A stretch of DNA of 64,000 bases from Otis tarda (Eukaryota > Chordata > Aves > Otidiformes > Otididae), in NCBI GenBank assembly GCA_026413225.1, contig JAPMTP010000105.1, positions 90,986 through 154,985 on the forward strand, given 5' to 3'. The notes below the pieces were generated by a model. It was given only the letters and a program-made list of their open reading frames with translations, did no database searches and was not told where the DNA came from. The position numbers and the translations under genes are program-made. Numbering within the stretch: position 1 is the first letter of the stretch; the number at the start of each line of letters is the position of its first letter. Positions 24,201 to 34,164 of the stretch are shown piece after piece.

Positions 24201-26386
24201 CTGGGCAGTAGAACCTAAGTGAAATGGTCAACCAAATATGCTCTTTTAGACTTTGTTTGGAGCCACCAACAGCCAGTTGCTGGTGCCTGTGCCTGTGCTA
24301 TTGCTGGCAGCTTGTGGGCGGGCTTCTGACTCACCAGGGGTGGAGCTGACAAATCACAGCTGCATTCCAAGTGCTTACCACGGGGCATTTCCAGCCATTT
24401 TGCTGCAGACATAAGCTTGCTTCACAGCAGTGCAAAACTGCATTGGGCAGGGGATCTGAAGTGAAATGGGCAGCCAAAATAGCTCTTTTAGACTTTGTTT
24501 GGAGCCACCAAGTGGAGCCAGGCTACGGTGCCTGTGCCTGTGCTGGTTCCAAGCAGTTTGTGGGTGGGCTCCTGACTCACCAGGAGTGGAGCTGAAAACT
24601 CACAGCTGCATTGCAACTGCTTACCACGTGGCATCATCCATTTTGCTGCAGCAAGGAGGCAAGCTTGCCTTCCTAGAGGAGGCACCACTGCACTGGGCAG
24701 GGGATCTGAAGTGAAATAGGCAGCAACCGAAAAAGCTCTTTTAGACTTTGCTTGGAGCCACCAACAGCCAGCTACAGTGCCTGTGCCTGTTTTGGCTGCT
24801 GGCATTTCTGTGGCAGGCTCCTGACCTCACAAGGGGTGGAGCTGACATCTCAAGCAGCTGCATTGCAACTGCTTAGCACGAGGCGTCAGCCATTTTGCTG
24901 GTGTGATTAAAATCTGTTTCAGAGCAGGCAAAACTGCACTGGGCAGGGGATCTGAACTGAAATGGGCAACCAAAAAAGCTCTTTTAGACTTTGTTTGGAG
25001 CCACCAACAGCCAGCCACAGTGCCTGTGCCTGGGCTGGCTGCTGGCAAAGCCAAAAAAGTGGGCGGGCCCCTGACTTTACTCAGGGGCGGAGCTGACAAC
25101 TCACAGCTGCATTCCAACTACTTACCAGGAGGCATCATCCATTTTGCTGCAGGGACAAACTTGTTTCAGAGCAGGCAGAACTGCACTGGGCAGGGGATCT
25201 GAAGTGAAATAGTGCAACCAAAAAAGCTCTTTTAGACTTTGTTTGGAGCCACCAACAGCCAGCTACCGCCTGTGCCTGGCCATTGCCAGCAGCTTTTGTG
25301 GGCGGGCTCCTGACTCACCAGGAGTGGAGCTGACAACTCACAGCTGCATTCCGACTGCTTACCACGAGGCGTCAGCCATTTTGCTGCAGGGACAAACTTG
25401 CTTCAGAGTGCAGGCAAAACTGCACTGGGCAGGGGAACTGAAGTGAAATGGGCAACCAAAACCGCTCTTTTAGACTTTGTTTGGAGCCACCTCAACAGCC
25501 AGCTACAGTGCCTGTTTTGGCTGCTGGCAGCTTGTGGGCGGGCTCCTTGACTCACCAGGGGTGGAGCTGACAACTCACAGCTGCATTCCAGGGGCTTACC
25601 AGGAGGTGGCATCATCCATTTTGCTGCAGTAGGACAAACTTGTATCAGAGCAGGGCAGAACTGCACTGGGCAGGGGATTCTGAAGGTGAAATAGGCAACC
25701 AAAAAAGCTCCTTTAGACTTTGTTTTGAAGCTCACAAACAGCCAGCTACAGTGCCTGTGCCTGGGCTGCCCTGCTGGCAGCTTGTGGGCGGGCTCCTGAC
25801 TCACAAGGGGTGGAGCTGACAACTCACAGCTGCATTCCAACTGCTTTTAGTAGGAGGCATCAGCCATGGCTTTGCTGCAGAGACAAGCTTCAGAGCAGGC
25901 AAAACTGCACTGGGCAGGTGATCTGAAGTGAAATGGTCAACCAAATATGCTCTTTTAGACTTTGTTTGGAGCCACCAACAGCCAGCTACGGTGCCTGTGC
26001 CTGGGCTGGCTGCTGGCAGCTTGTGGGCGGGCTCCTGACTCACCAGGGGTGCAGCTGACAACTCACAGCTGCATTCCAACTGCTTACCACGGGGCATCAG
26101 CCATTTTGCTGCGGAGACAAGCTTCACAGCAGGCAAAACTGCATTGGGCAGAGGATCTGAAGTGAAATGGGCAGCCAAAAAAGCACTTTTAGACTTTGTT
26201 TGGAGCCACCAAGAGCCAGCTACGGTGCCTGTGCCTGGGCTGGCTGCTGGCAGCTTGTGGGTGGGCTCCTGACTCACCAGGGGTGCAGCTGACAACTCAC
26301 AGCTGCATTCCAACTTCTTAGCAGGAGGCATCAGCCATTCTGCTGCGGAGACAATCTTCACAGCAGGCAAAACTGCATTGGGCAGG
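21261..26386. repeat. Diverged satellite segment
   Basis: About 21 monomers of the same satellite in the same orientation but heavily diverged from each other, with many short insertions and deletions (for example near 22160, 23150, 24030, 25040 and 25850). Recognisable blocks such as TTTAGACTTTGTTTGGAGCC and CACTGGGCAGG remain throughout. The segment contains variants that are rare in the left arm but common in the right arm: GGTCAACCAAATATGC, GCTACGGTG, CCACGTGGCATCATCC and CCAGGAGTGG. So it is a degenerate relative of the right-arm array type. It contains no other gene or mobile element that I can see. Confidence 0.9.
26381..26386. repeat. Left target-site duplication GGCAGG
   Basis: The satellite reads CATTGGGCAGG and stops at the LTR start TGTGGG. 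The same six bases follow the last LTR at 40366-40371, where the satellite resumes GGATCTGAAG. A 6-bp duplication is typical of alpha- and betaretrovirus-like integration. Confidence 0.88.
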
Positions 26387-26657
26387 TGTGGGTAGTTAGG
26401 GTCTGGTGACCGGAAGATATCGCGCTGTACGGAAAGATAGGGTCTCGGTCCTAATGACCAATAGCGGTCAGTTTGTGATGAAAGCAGACGGAAATAACGT
26501 TGTAAACCTAAGCTATATAAGGTCAGGTGTTACCCGTCAATACAACGCCATTTGCTGTCCACCACTACTGGTGTCAGCGTGCTGATGGACCGAGCGGCCT
26601 GGGGGTTGGTCGCTGTGCCGCTCCCTGAACCAGGTCGCCACGCCAACAAAGGCAACA
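26387..26657 (+). repeat. LTR 1 (5' LTR of copy A)
   Basis: A 271-bp LTR starting TGTGGGTAGTTAGG and ending AAAGGCAACA, followed by a 2-nt spacer and the primer binding site. It has a CCAAT motif (26458-26462) and a TATATAA box (26514-26520). The AATAAA found at the equivalent place in LTR 4 reads AATACA here. It differs from the other three LTRs mostly by one-base insertions or deletions. Confidence 0.95.
26458..26520 (+). promoter_or_regulatory. LTR 1 U3 core promoter (CCAAT and TATA box)
   Basis: CCAAT at 26458-26462 lies about 52 bp upstream of TATATAA at 26514-26520. The same pair is present in LTRs 2, 3 and 4, so it is likely the ancestral viral promoter. Current activity cannot be judged. 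Confidence 0.75.
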
Positions 26658-26659
26658 AG

Positions 26660-26677
26660 TGGTGCCGAAACCCGGGA
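26660..26677 (+). other. Primer binding site, tRNA-Phe type (copy A)
   Basis: TGGTGCCGAAACCCGGGA follows the LTR after AG. It is an exact 18-nt complement of the 3' end of vertebrate tRNA-Phe. Phe priming is known from class II elements such as murine IAPs and is unlike the tRNA-Trp priming of classical avian alpharetroviruses. Confidence 0.92.
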
Positions 26678-28490
26678 AGTCGCCTGGACGGGTGAACGGC
26701 GGCCGGAGCGGCAGGACCAGCCCGGCGGGGAGGACGCTCCCGGACCAACAAGGAGGGATGGGAAGTCCTTGTGGGAAGGTCGTACTCACAATTACATAAG
26801 CAGTGGGGTATTGATTGTAAGCTCCAAAGATTTTACTCTCGCAGTTGCGAGGCTTTTGTAAATTGGGGTCATTGACCAGCCGGTGGATATTCTCCACCCC
26901 GAAGCGTGGGATAAATGCATTAAAGCGTTAGCCGAGGAGACGATGTCCTCGGGTAGTGGGAAAAACCTTAAGTCGTGGGGGAAAGCTGTACAGGCCCTGC
27001 AAAAGGCCTTACAAGAGCAGGAAACCTGGAGGGCGGCAAGGGACTGTTTGTTAGTCACTCTGAAATTGGGAGTCGGGGCAGCTACGCAGACTCCACACCC
27101 CCCAAACGGCGGTGATTCCACGGAGTCCAAAAACTTACAAGAGGGCGACGCACCCTCAACCCGTGGAACCCTTTCGCCCCCTTGATCCCCGAGCCCTGAC
27201 CTGGTTACAGAAGGCGCAGGGCTATAGCGCGCACAGTCCTTCTGGGGTGGGTTAACTGAGGAAGCCAGGGGCGCTGAAGCCCGGGCGAGACCACCACCTT
27301 ATGCGCCCCAAAATGGCGCTGAACCCCTAGGGGGAGGGCGGGGCGAAGACGTCCCCGGCGGGAACAAAGAAGAAGCGCTAGAGATAACAAGCGCACACAA
27401 AAGAGGACGGGAGGGGGACGAGAAGGAGAAGAAAGGTGGGGGCGACCCGGGAGGGGAGGGGAGTGTGAGTGAAGGGCAGACAGCCAATCGTAGGGGAGGC
27501 CGGGCCCGGCCGAGCAGGAAGGTGGGGCGAATCCAAAACGCAGAGGGACAAGCCAAGGGGGTGGCAGGAACGGCCCGCCCGCAGCGGAAGTAGGCGGGGG
27601 CCAACAAAAAGGCATCGGAACCCGGAAGTAACCAGTCAGTCGAGTTCCGACTCCGGAACAGGCAGGAGCTCCGACGAGTGGCTCGTAACCGATCCAGACT
27701 CAGAGGAGGAGGACACGAAGGTAAATAAAATTAAAAGCAAAAATACCCCCAGCCAAAATAAAAAAGAATCGCGAGGGGAAGGAATTCCTCTCACGGATTG
27801 GAGGGAAGTAAAGATTGCCTGTGCCGATTGGGTCCCAGCAGCCACGCTGGCGTTCCCCGGTCCGGGTGAAGTGAGGGGGGACAAAGGGTTTACTCGCCAA
27901 TAAACCCCAAGGATATACAAGCGATTGTTAAAGCAATTGCGGACAAAGGGCTCAATTCTGCCCTGGTCTCCACCCTTATAGATGGTGTCTTTGGGGGAGA
28001 CGATATGCTCCCATTTGATATAAAACAAACCTGTAAACTGATCTTTGACGGGGCAGGAATGATTGTTTTTAAACAAGAATGGGAGGACAACTGTGCAAAG
28101 CAATTAGCCCAAGTAATCGGGGCAGATCACCCGCTACATGGCTCCAGCCTGCAGCGGCTGATGGGCTTCAGGGACCCTGCAATGATCTATCCCCCAGGCG
28201 CAGGCCCAGGGCCTGCGGGCCCATGAAGTTATGGGACAAACTACACGTGCGGCCAGAGAAGCTATTCGCACAGCCTCTAGAGCTGATTATCAAGCCATCG
28301 TCCTGGTCCACAATAAAGCAAAAAGAAAGCGAAAGCTTTGCGCAATTTGTGGATCGCTCCAGACAGCGTATCGACTCCTCGACCCTGCCTTGGGAAGCGA
28401 AAGGCCCGGTTGTAGCAGAGTGCTTGCGGCAGCAGTGTAATTCGGTAACCAAAGAACGGCCATCACACATAACAGGATGCATATGATAAG

Positions 28491-28720
28491 GCATGTCACG
28501 AATGAAGAGCATTTAGCCCCGATCCAGGTGGCTGTCCGCACTGCAATAGCTAATGTGATGGCATGCGAAATGTACAGGGTGGCCACGCTGATCACTACCA
28601 ACGGGGTCAAGTATCGCGGACATGATTAAGCATGTCACGAGTGAAGAGCATTTAGGCCCCGATCCAGGTGGCTGTCCGCACTGGCAATAGCTAATGTGAT
28701 GGTATGTTTTAAATGTGGCC
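28491..28720 (+). repeat. Direct duplication at the capsid-nucleocapsid junction (copy A only)
   Basis: A stretch of about 75 bp beginning CATGTCACGAATGAAGAGC is repeated about 133 bp downstream as CATGTCACGAGTGAAGAGC and continues into the first zinc knuckle. Copy B has this stretch once at this position (near 35989). The first repeat in copy A ends in scrambled capsid sequence, so this is a tandem duplication or a template-switch or assembly artefact. Confidence 0.8.
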
Positions 28721-28846
28721 AGGTGGCCACGCTGTGGCAAGCTGCCCCTTTGCTGGGGAATCTGTCAACAGCATCCCCTGCGCCAAAATCGACCCAGAGG
28801 ACCGTGCTGGGCCTGTGGAAAGAAAGGGCATTTCGCTAAAGAATGC
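28705..28846 (+). other. Two CCHC zinc knuckles of nucleocapsid (copy A)
   Basis: The first knuckle starts CFKCGQV at 28705 but a lost base shifts the frame before its histidine. The second, CWACGKKGHFAKEC at 28805-28846, is complete as CX2CX4HX4C. These motifs normally bind the packaging signal of retroviral RNA. The two are not in one open frame. Confidence 0.88.
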
Positions 28847-29065
28847 AGATCTAAAATCCAGGGAAACGGGGAGGGGGAGAGGGCACCTGGGCCGCACACA
28901 GCCCTCTCCCACTTGGGACACCGCAGGCTGCCCAATTGTGCTAACCCCGGATGGGAAGGCGAGACGTCCCGAACCCGGCGGCCCTCGAGAAGCGAACAAC
29001 TTTATGGCTCAACCAGGGTGGAGTCGGGGAACGGCCACCGAGACCCCCCTGTGCCACTGTAGCAA

Positions 29066-29270
29066 TCACCCAGAGGACCGTGCTGGGCCTGTGGAAAGAA
29101 AGGCATTTCGCTAAAGAATGCAGATCTAAAATCCAGGGAAATGGGAGGGGGGAGAGGGCACCTGGGCCGCACACAGCCCTCTCCCACTTGGGACGAGGCG
29201 GCCCAATTGTGCCAACCTCGGATGGGGCGAGACGCTCCGAACCTTGCCAGCTCGAGAAGCTTTACCAACT
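29066..29270 (+). repeat. Second copy of the nucleocapsid 3' segment (copy A)
   Basis: Bases from CCCAGAGGACCGTGCTGG onward repeat the sequence of about 28793-29000, including the second zinc knuckle, the GGGAGAGGGCACCTGG block and CACACAGCCCTCTCCC. One G is lost in the knuckle so its frame is broken. Copy B has an equivalent extra piece, but displaced into its DICER1 segment (36885-37140). Confidence 0.82.
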
Positions 29271-29689
29271 TTATGGCTCAACCATGGTAGGAGTCGGGGA
29301 TTAACCCGAGCTCGGAAGAGTGCTCACTCAGCAATTGTACTTCACACTGAAAGGGACTCAAATATATCTCCCATGGCCTTGCAATTTCAATGTCTTTCCT
29401 TTTCTTCATCTGTCTGATTCTTCTGAGTCAGAACCATTCCATTTCATTCTTTCCATTTAAAACTGCACAAAGTCACATCAAGAACATGAAACAGTTCAGT
29501 TCAGGAGAGATACAGCTTTGAAGCACTTATGGTAGTAGCCATCTTTATTTTAGCTAAGCTAACAGAAGGCAAAATGGTATTTCTACTCAGAGCAGAGTCA
29601 GTAAGAACTGGGTCTGTAAGAAACCCTGAGAGTGTCACAATGGGGGCCTCATAAAGGTCATAAAGGTGCTTGGTTAGGTAGTCCAAAAT

Positions 29690-29707
29690 TGCATCTCCCA
29701 GGAATTC
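29690..29707 (-). other. RNase IIIb catalytic signature EFLGDA (copy A, antisense)
   Basis: The minus strand encodes EFLGDA, which holds the conserved acidic Glu and Asp of the RNase III signature. The codon just before it is TGA where a leucine is expected, so the copy A frame is closed here. Confidence 0.88.
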
Positions 29708-29710
29708 TCA

Positions 29711-30038
<328 letters not shown>

Positions 30039-30303
30039 AAACAGCCGTACTCAGGTCTTTATAGAGAAAGCTCTGAAGTAGCTACAGGAGCAGAAATAGA
30101 GTTTAGTGAAAGATTTTTCTGCTCACTGTTACAAATGGTGCAGCACACGAAGCAAGCTGAGCAATCTGGGCTCCTGAATATAAGCACTCAGCCCCAATGA
30201 ACACAGCTGGTGAGGTAGCTCTTTCCCAACAGGGCTGAGTTGTCAGATAGCAGCTGTGCAACAGGGTTTCCACGCAGTCTGCAATGCTTTTGTCAGCGAT
30301 ACA

Positions 30304-30404
30304 CTGCAAGTCATAGGAGATAGACTGTTTTACTGCATCAACACCAAAGAAAAAGCTGCAAGTCATAGGAGATAGACTGTTTTACTGCATCAACACCACA
30401 GTTT
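30304..30404. repeat. 52-bp tandem duplication in RNase IIIa part (copy A)
   Basis: CTGCAAGTCATAGGAGATAG and the following bases to CAACACCA occur twice in direct succession with a 52-bp period. A similar small duplication follows around CTGATGGATTCCAGAA (about 30411 and 30453). Confidence 0.85.
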
Positions 30405-30777
30405 TTTTTCTGATGGATTCCAGAACTTCCACTACAAAAATCATCCTCTAACAGCCTGATGGATTCCAGAATCCAGACTACAAAATAGCATCCCCTTCAA
30501 CAGCCTTGCTAGGATACCAGATAGCACATAGCATCCCAGGAGCTGTATCAAAATCATCAAAATCTGATGATGAAACTGAACGCTACCCAGTTACCCAGGA
30601 TGACTTTTGGGTGCTTTCCATTCATAGTTTGAATCAGTGGTTGCTGAAAAATGTGGAGAGAAATTTTCTTCACAGAAGCCCCTCTGATCCCATTAATGAT
30701 ATTATCAATGGATTTTATATGCTCCTGATCATACCCCAGAACATCATCTGTCAAAGCGAGAACCCTTCACAGCACTA

Positions 30778-31190
30778 ACGGTAGCTACACGAATGATCAT
30801 GGGGGGCGCAGGAACTCCCGCAGGTACGGGAGTAGCATCCTTGGTACAACAGAGTCAAGAATTCAGTGCCTTGAGGGTGGCAGTAGATGAGGACCTGGCT
30901 AGAATTGAACAATCAATAAGTGCATTAGAACAATCAATCAGATCATTATCTGAAGTAGCTGTTGCAAAATCGCAGAGGATTTGGACCTGATGTTCCTAAC
31001 AGCAAGGAGGAGTGTGCACCGCGCTAAGGGAAGAGTGCTGTGTGTATGCGGACCACACCGGAATATGTGAGGGACACCATGGCCAAATTGCATGTAGAGG
31101 GATTGAGAAACGGAGAAGGGAACGAGAGTGGCACAACAGAGTTGGTTTGCATCATGGTCTAGCAATTCACCATAGGTTAACCACCCTGGT
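30778..31190 (+). pseudogene. env: env transmembrane-subunit remnant, copy A
   Basis: The plus strand encodes a glycine/alanine-rich fusion-peptide-like start near 30799, then a heptad-repeat helix ([17 protein letters not shown]), a degraded region at the immunosuppressive-domain position, and a CX6CC motif at 31015-31041. This is the ectodomain layout of gamma-type Env, which alpharetroviruses also use. The surface subunit is missing: the DICER1 segment abuts it directly. Frameshifts separate the helix from the CX6CC block. The membrane anchor and tail are not recognisable. Confidence 0.83.
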
Positions 31191-32219
31191 ATTCTACCCT
31201 GCAGGGGCCGATCACCGCAATGATCCTGTTTAACATTGATCTTCGGACCCTAATGAATATTAAACAGACTCGTGTCGTTTGTCAAGAGCCGGTAATAGAG
31301 ACGGTTAAGCAATTTATCATGGTTAGTGGAACTGCATGGAACACCAACAATTGAGCTTTAAGGTTCCGTTTGTCCAGAATTATCCTTAATCATTCCCATT
31401 TACCATCCGCCCAGCGTGCCTTATACTCGCCATCGCGAGATGATTACACAGTATTTTCTCAATCAGGTTTACTAACAGTATTAGGCTTGCCTTCGTCGCT
31501 TTTACTTCTACTCACAAAGTGCCATTAATCGATCTTTTTAAGGTAACAAACTATTTTAAGATATATATATCTTTTAAGATTGCTGTAAGTTAGCATAGAA
31601 CAAGAACAGAATATTTTAACTAACTTAACTATACACTTAGTAGTGTTTTTTATCCTGAAATCATGGTGTATCTATTCTTGAAAACTTGGATCCAAAGTGT
31701 GTCTTTGTAGCCGCGGTACTGAATTTATTGTGTTCTGTCATTGTAGATTCCTTGGTCCTCTTGTAGTGGGACCCCGATGGCCCTGAATGGTGTCCTTTAC
31801 ACCGCGATACCTCTTGTAAACCTGTATTTGTTCCAGAATGCAAGTAAGTGCCGTAATGAAAGGTTGTGAGCAGTGTTTAGCTGGAATTCTGAGTGTCCTA
31901 GGTGAGTAAAGAGAGGGTTGTGTATGTGTATGCTGGAAAAGAGGAAGTCAGACTAAGGGAAGAGAGGAAGTAGTTGCTCAGTCGGATTCTGGGGGAGTGG
32001 CAGCACCCGTCAGACTCTGGGGAAGGGGTGGTACAGCAACTGAGTTGCTGGACATGGAGCAAAGACGGGATCAGAGAATGAATCGATAAAATAGGGAAGC
32101 GGTCAGAGTGGAGGAACATTAAAGAAAAGTTTTCTAGGTTGTGTACTTGCTTGTACTGTACTTAAGCCTTCACGGGAAAGATATCGCCGGGACTTCTGAC
32201 GCACGGAAAGTAAGAAGAC
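31191..32219. other. Conserved 3' region of unknown origin, copy A
   Basis: About 1 kb with no convincing coding potential. It is nearly identical to 38890-39880 in copy B, much more so than gag or DICER1 are between the copies. It holds a 16-bp perfect palindrome, an acceptor-like ATTGTAG ending at 31746 after a pyrimidine-rich tract, and a strong donor-like AGGTGAGT at 31900-31907. It could be an old env remnant, a captured host sequence or a viral cis-acting region. Confidence 0.7.
31558..31573. repeat. 16-bp perfect palindrome AAGATATATATATCTT (copy A)
   Basis: A self-complementary AT core flanked by TTTT and TTTTAAG. It is exactly conserved in copy B at 39234-39249. It could be a hairpin or simply a low-complexity AT run; its role is unknown. 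Confidence 0.75.
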
Positions 32220-32400
32220 TCTACCCAGCAGTGGCGAATCCATATACCCTGCTAGTCTGTGATGACACCTGAAATCCAATTTGGCTTGCTGCTCTAGATT
32301 TGAAGGACGCTTTCTTTTGCCTCCTCTCCACGGCTAAAGTCGAAACCGTTTTGCATTCAAATGGAAAAAGACTGTGATATTTTGGCCAATTTAATTACGC
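32220..32400 (+). pseudogene. pol: Reverse transcriptase scrap, copy A
   Basis: A short stretch related to the fingers/palm start of retroviral RT. NPYTLL and the motif-A-like ALDLKDAFF segment are visible, but an extra base near 32260 breaks the frame. In an ordinary provirus RT lies upstream of env; here it lies downstream of the TM remnant and just before the polypurine tract. No other pol domain is visible in copy A. Confidence 0.78.
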
Positions 32401-32403
32401 TAT

Positions 32404-32417
32404 AGGGAGGGGGGAAA
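32404..32417 (+). other. Polypurine tract (copy A)
   Basis: AGGGAGGGGGGAAA directly abuts the start of LTR 2, the expected place for the plus-strand primer in reverse transcription. Confidence 0.9.
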
Positions 32418-32691
32418 TGTGGGTAGTTAGGGTCTGGTGAACCGGAAGATATCGCGCTGTACGTGAAAGATAGGGGTCTCCGTCCTAATGACCAATAGCG
32501 GTCTAGTTTGTGATGAAAGCAGACGAGAAATGAACGTTGTAAACCTAAGCTTATATAAGGTTGTGTTACCCGCACACATAAACACCATTTGCCGTCCACC
32601 ACACTGGTGTCAGCGTGCTGATGGACCGAGCGGCCTGGGGTTGGTCGCCGTGCCGTTCCTGAACCAGGTCGCCACGCCAACAAAGGCAACA
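32418..32691 (+). repeat. LTR 2 (3' LTR of copy A)
   Basis: A 274-bp LTR from TGTGGG to GGCAACA with CCAAT and TATATAA. It differs from LTR 1 largely by single-base insertions. The six bases after it (AGTGCT) are not the GGCAGG expected if copy A alone had produced the left target duplication. Confidence 0.94.
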
Positions 32692-33871
32692 AGTGCTGTA
32701 GATGCGCTGCCAATAATGGCCGCTTAGAGGAGCCACGAGACAGCAGCTACGGTTTGAGTGTATGGCTGCTGTCTTTTGGTGTGGGAGCCTGAATCGGAGT
32801 ACCGACTGCTTACCACGTGGCATCAGTCGGGTTTTTTTTTTCAGGGTGGTTTTTTCAGTGCAGGCGCCTACACTGGGCAGCTGAAGTGGTAAACGCCGGG
32901 TTCTGTTAGTCCTGGTTTTGAAGCTAGGATAGCCAGTTAATATTTACCTGAGCCTGGGCTGGAGAATTGAAGCTGGTAGCCCAAATGACCCACTAATTAG
33001 CTAACAGCTCAGGTTGAATATCTAAATTAGCTTAGCAATATTCCATCAGCCATTTGACATCATGCTCAGGTATAAGTGCAGGAGGGTGATCTGAAGGGAA
33101 ACCCTCAACCTGCTACTTGGAAGACTTTGGTTGTAGGTGGGCGCCCACGTGCAGTTGACAAGTAACAGCCGCAAGCCAACTGCTCCTCAGGAAAGCCCGG
33201 AGCCACCAATGTCTGCTACGGTGCCTGTAGATGCGCTGGCTAATGGCCGAGGAGCAAGAGCTGAGTGGCTGGCACACCTTTTGGTGTGTGAGCTGAATGC
33301 GTACCACGTTCGTGATTTTTCTGGGGCTTTTTTTCAGGGCAGGCGCCCACGTGCAGCTGCAGTGGCAAACTTGCTTCAGAGCAGCCCTGCACTCGTCAGG
33401 GAGTTCTGATTTATAAGCTATTGTAGACTGTATTTGTGTTCCATCACTACAGTGGTTTTGGCTTCTGTCTTTTACTGTTGGGCCATTTTTGCTTAATCTT
33501 GGTACACGTGATTTGAAGTTTTTCTTCTGGTTCTCTTTTGTTTGCCAAATCTCCGGTGCCTATTCTCCGAGTGAGAGATGGCATCTTAAGTGAAGGCTCT
33601 GGTCTCGTCAGGGCTGCAACTACGACACCGAGCCAGCTGTGCCTGTGGTGCTCTTCTGACTCAGGGAAAGCCCGATTGCTTACCACGTGTCTGCTGGTGG
33701 GGCTGCTTCAGATGGCCAAGAACACGGCTATATGTAAGAGCTGAAAGAAGGCACTTTGTTTGGAGCAATCGTCCACAGCCAGCTTCAGGATGGCAGCCAG
33801 TGGGCGCCCACGCGTGAAGAACGTCATTCTGGCAACTGCTGACCATGGCATCAGTGCCTGCAGGGACTAAG
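32692..33871. repeat. Highly diverged satellite-like spacer between the two ERV copies
   Basis: About five monomer-equivalents can be traced by scattered satellite blocks: GGAGCCAC and CAGCTACGG (32733-32753), GCTTACCACGTGGCATCA (32809-32826), GGAGCCACCAATG (33200), ACTTGCTTCAGAGCAG (33370) and CACTTTGTTTGGAGCAA (33752). A sub-unit starting TGTAGATGCGCTGGC occurs at about 32697 and 33228, a spacing of about 530 bp. Divergence from both satellite arms is extreme. No gene is seen; short reading frames here are chance. Confidence 0.75.
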
Positions 33872-34143
33872 TGTGGGTAGTTAGGGTCTGGTGAACCGGA
33901 AGATATCGCGCTGTACGGAAAGATAGGGTCTCCGTCCTAATGACCAATAGCGGTCAGTTTGCATGATGAAAGCAGACGGAAATAACGTTGTAAACCTAAG
34001 CTATATAAGGTCGTGTTACCCGTCACATAAACGCCATTCTGCCGTCCACCACACTGGTGTCAAAGTGCATGATGGACCGAGCGGCCTGGGGCTGGTCGCT
34101 GTGCCGTTCCTGAACCAGGGTCGCCACGCCAACAAAGGCAACA
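33872..34143 (+). repeat. LTR 3 (5' LTR of copy B)
   Basis: A 272-bp LTR from TGTGGGTAG to GGCAACA, with CCAAT and a TATATAA box, followed by AG and the primer site. The preceding flank is GCAGGGACTAAG of the diverged satellite spacer. Confidence 0.94.
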
Positions 34144-34145
34144 AG

Positions 34146-34164
34146 TGGTGCCGAAAACCCGGGA
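34146..34164 (+). other. Primer binding site, tRNA-Phe type with one extra A (copy B)
   Basis: The same Phe-type site as in copy A, but the GAAA run reads GAAAA, so it is 19 nt. An extra A within the primer site would weaken priming; it is also the kind of change a homopolymer sequencing error gives. Confidence 0.87.

Larger units (their letters stand above)
26758..29300 (+). pseudogene. gag: gag pseudogene, copy A
   Basis: Broken Gag precursor gene beginning at the ATG 80 bp after the primer site. The matrix-like part (about 26758-27130, two frames) has the conserved pattern of a helical alpharetrovirus-type matrix: a PEAWDKC segment, then KNLKSWGKAVQALQKA. A GC- and purine-rich stretch follows (27180-27700). 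The capsid-like part (about 27780-28470) contains IPLTDWREVK and a major-homology-like SFAQFVDR segment. The nucleocapsid has CCHC zinc knuckles near 28705 and 28805. Frame changes at many points make it non-coding as written. Relationship to class II (alpha/beta-like) Gag is well supported; the exact clade is not. Confidence 0.87.

Noticed and set aside
1-26386. Hundreds of 60-160-codon reading frames on both strands of the satellite, repeated nearly unchanged
   Set aside because: They are translations of one tandem repeat unit whose length is usually not a multiple of three. Both strands give equally long frames, indels shift them freely, and no start context or protein family is recognisable.
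27300-27480. CpG-rich stretch as a possible host promoter
   Set aside because: It is part of the gag linker present in both ERV copies, and it lacks TATA or other core elements.
31747-31860. Possible surface-subunit (SU) remnant of env in the 3' region of copy A
   Set aside because: One frame gives a short GTPMALNG-type peptide with some Env flavour, but copy B breaks it, no cysteine pattern is convincing and it lies downstream of TM.
31898-32119. 73-codon minus-strand frame kept in both copies (31898-32119 and within 39569-40018)
   Set aside because: The DNA there is nearly identical between copies, so frame conservation carries no extra information. The product is a serine/leucine-rich chance-like sequence.
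33113-33846. Reading frames of 60-90 codons in the spacer between the proviruses
   Set aside because: The underlying sequence is diverged satellite and the frames have no recognisable domain.
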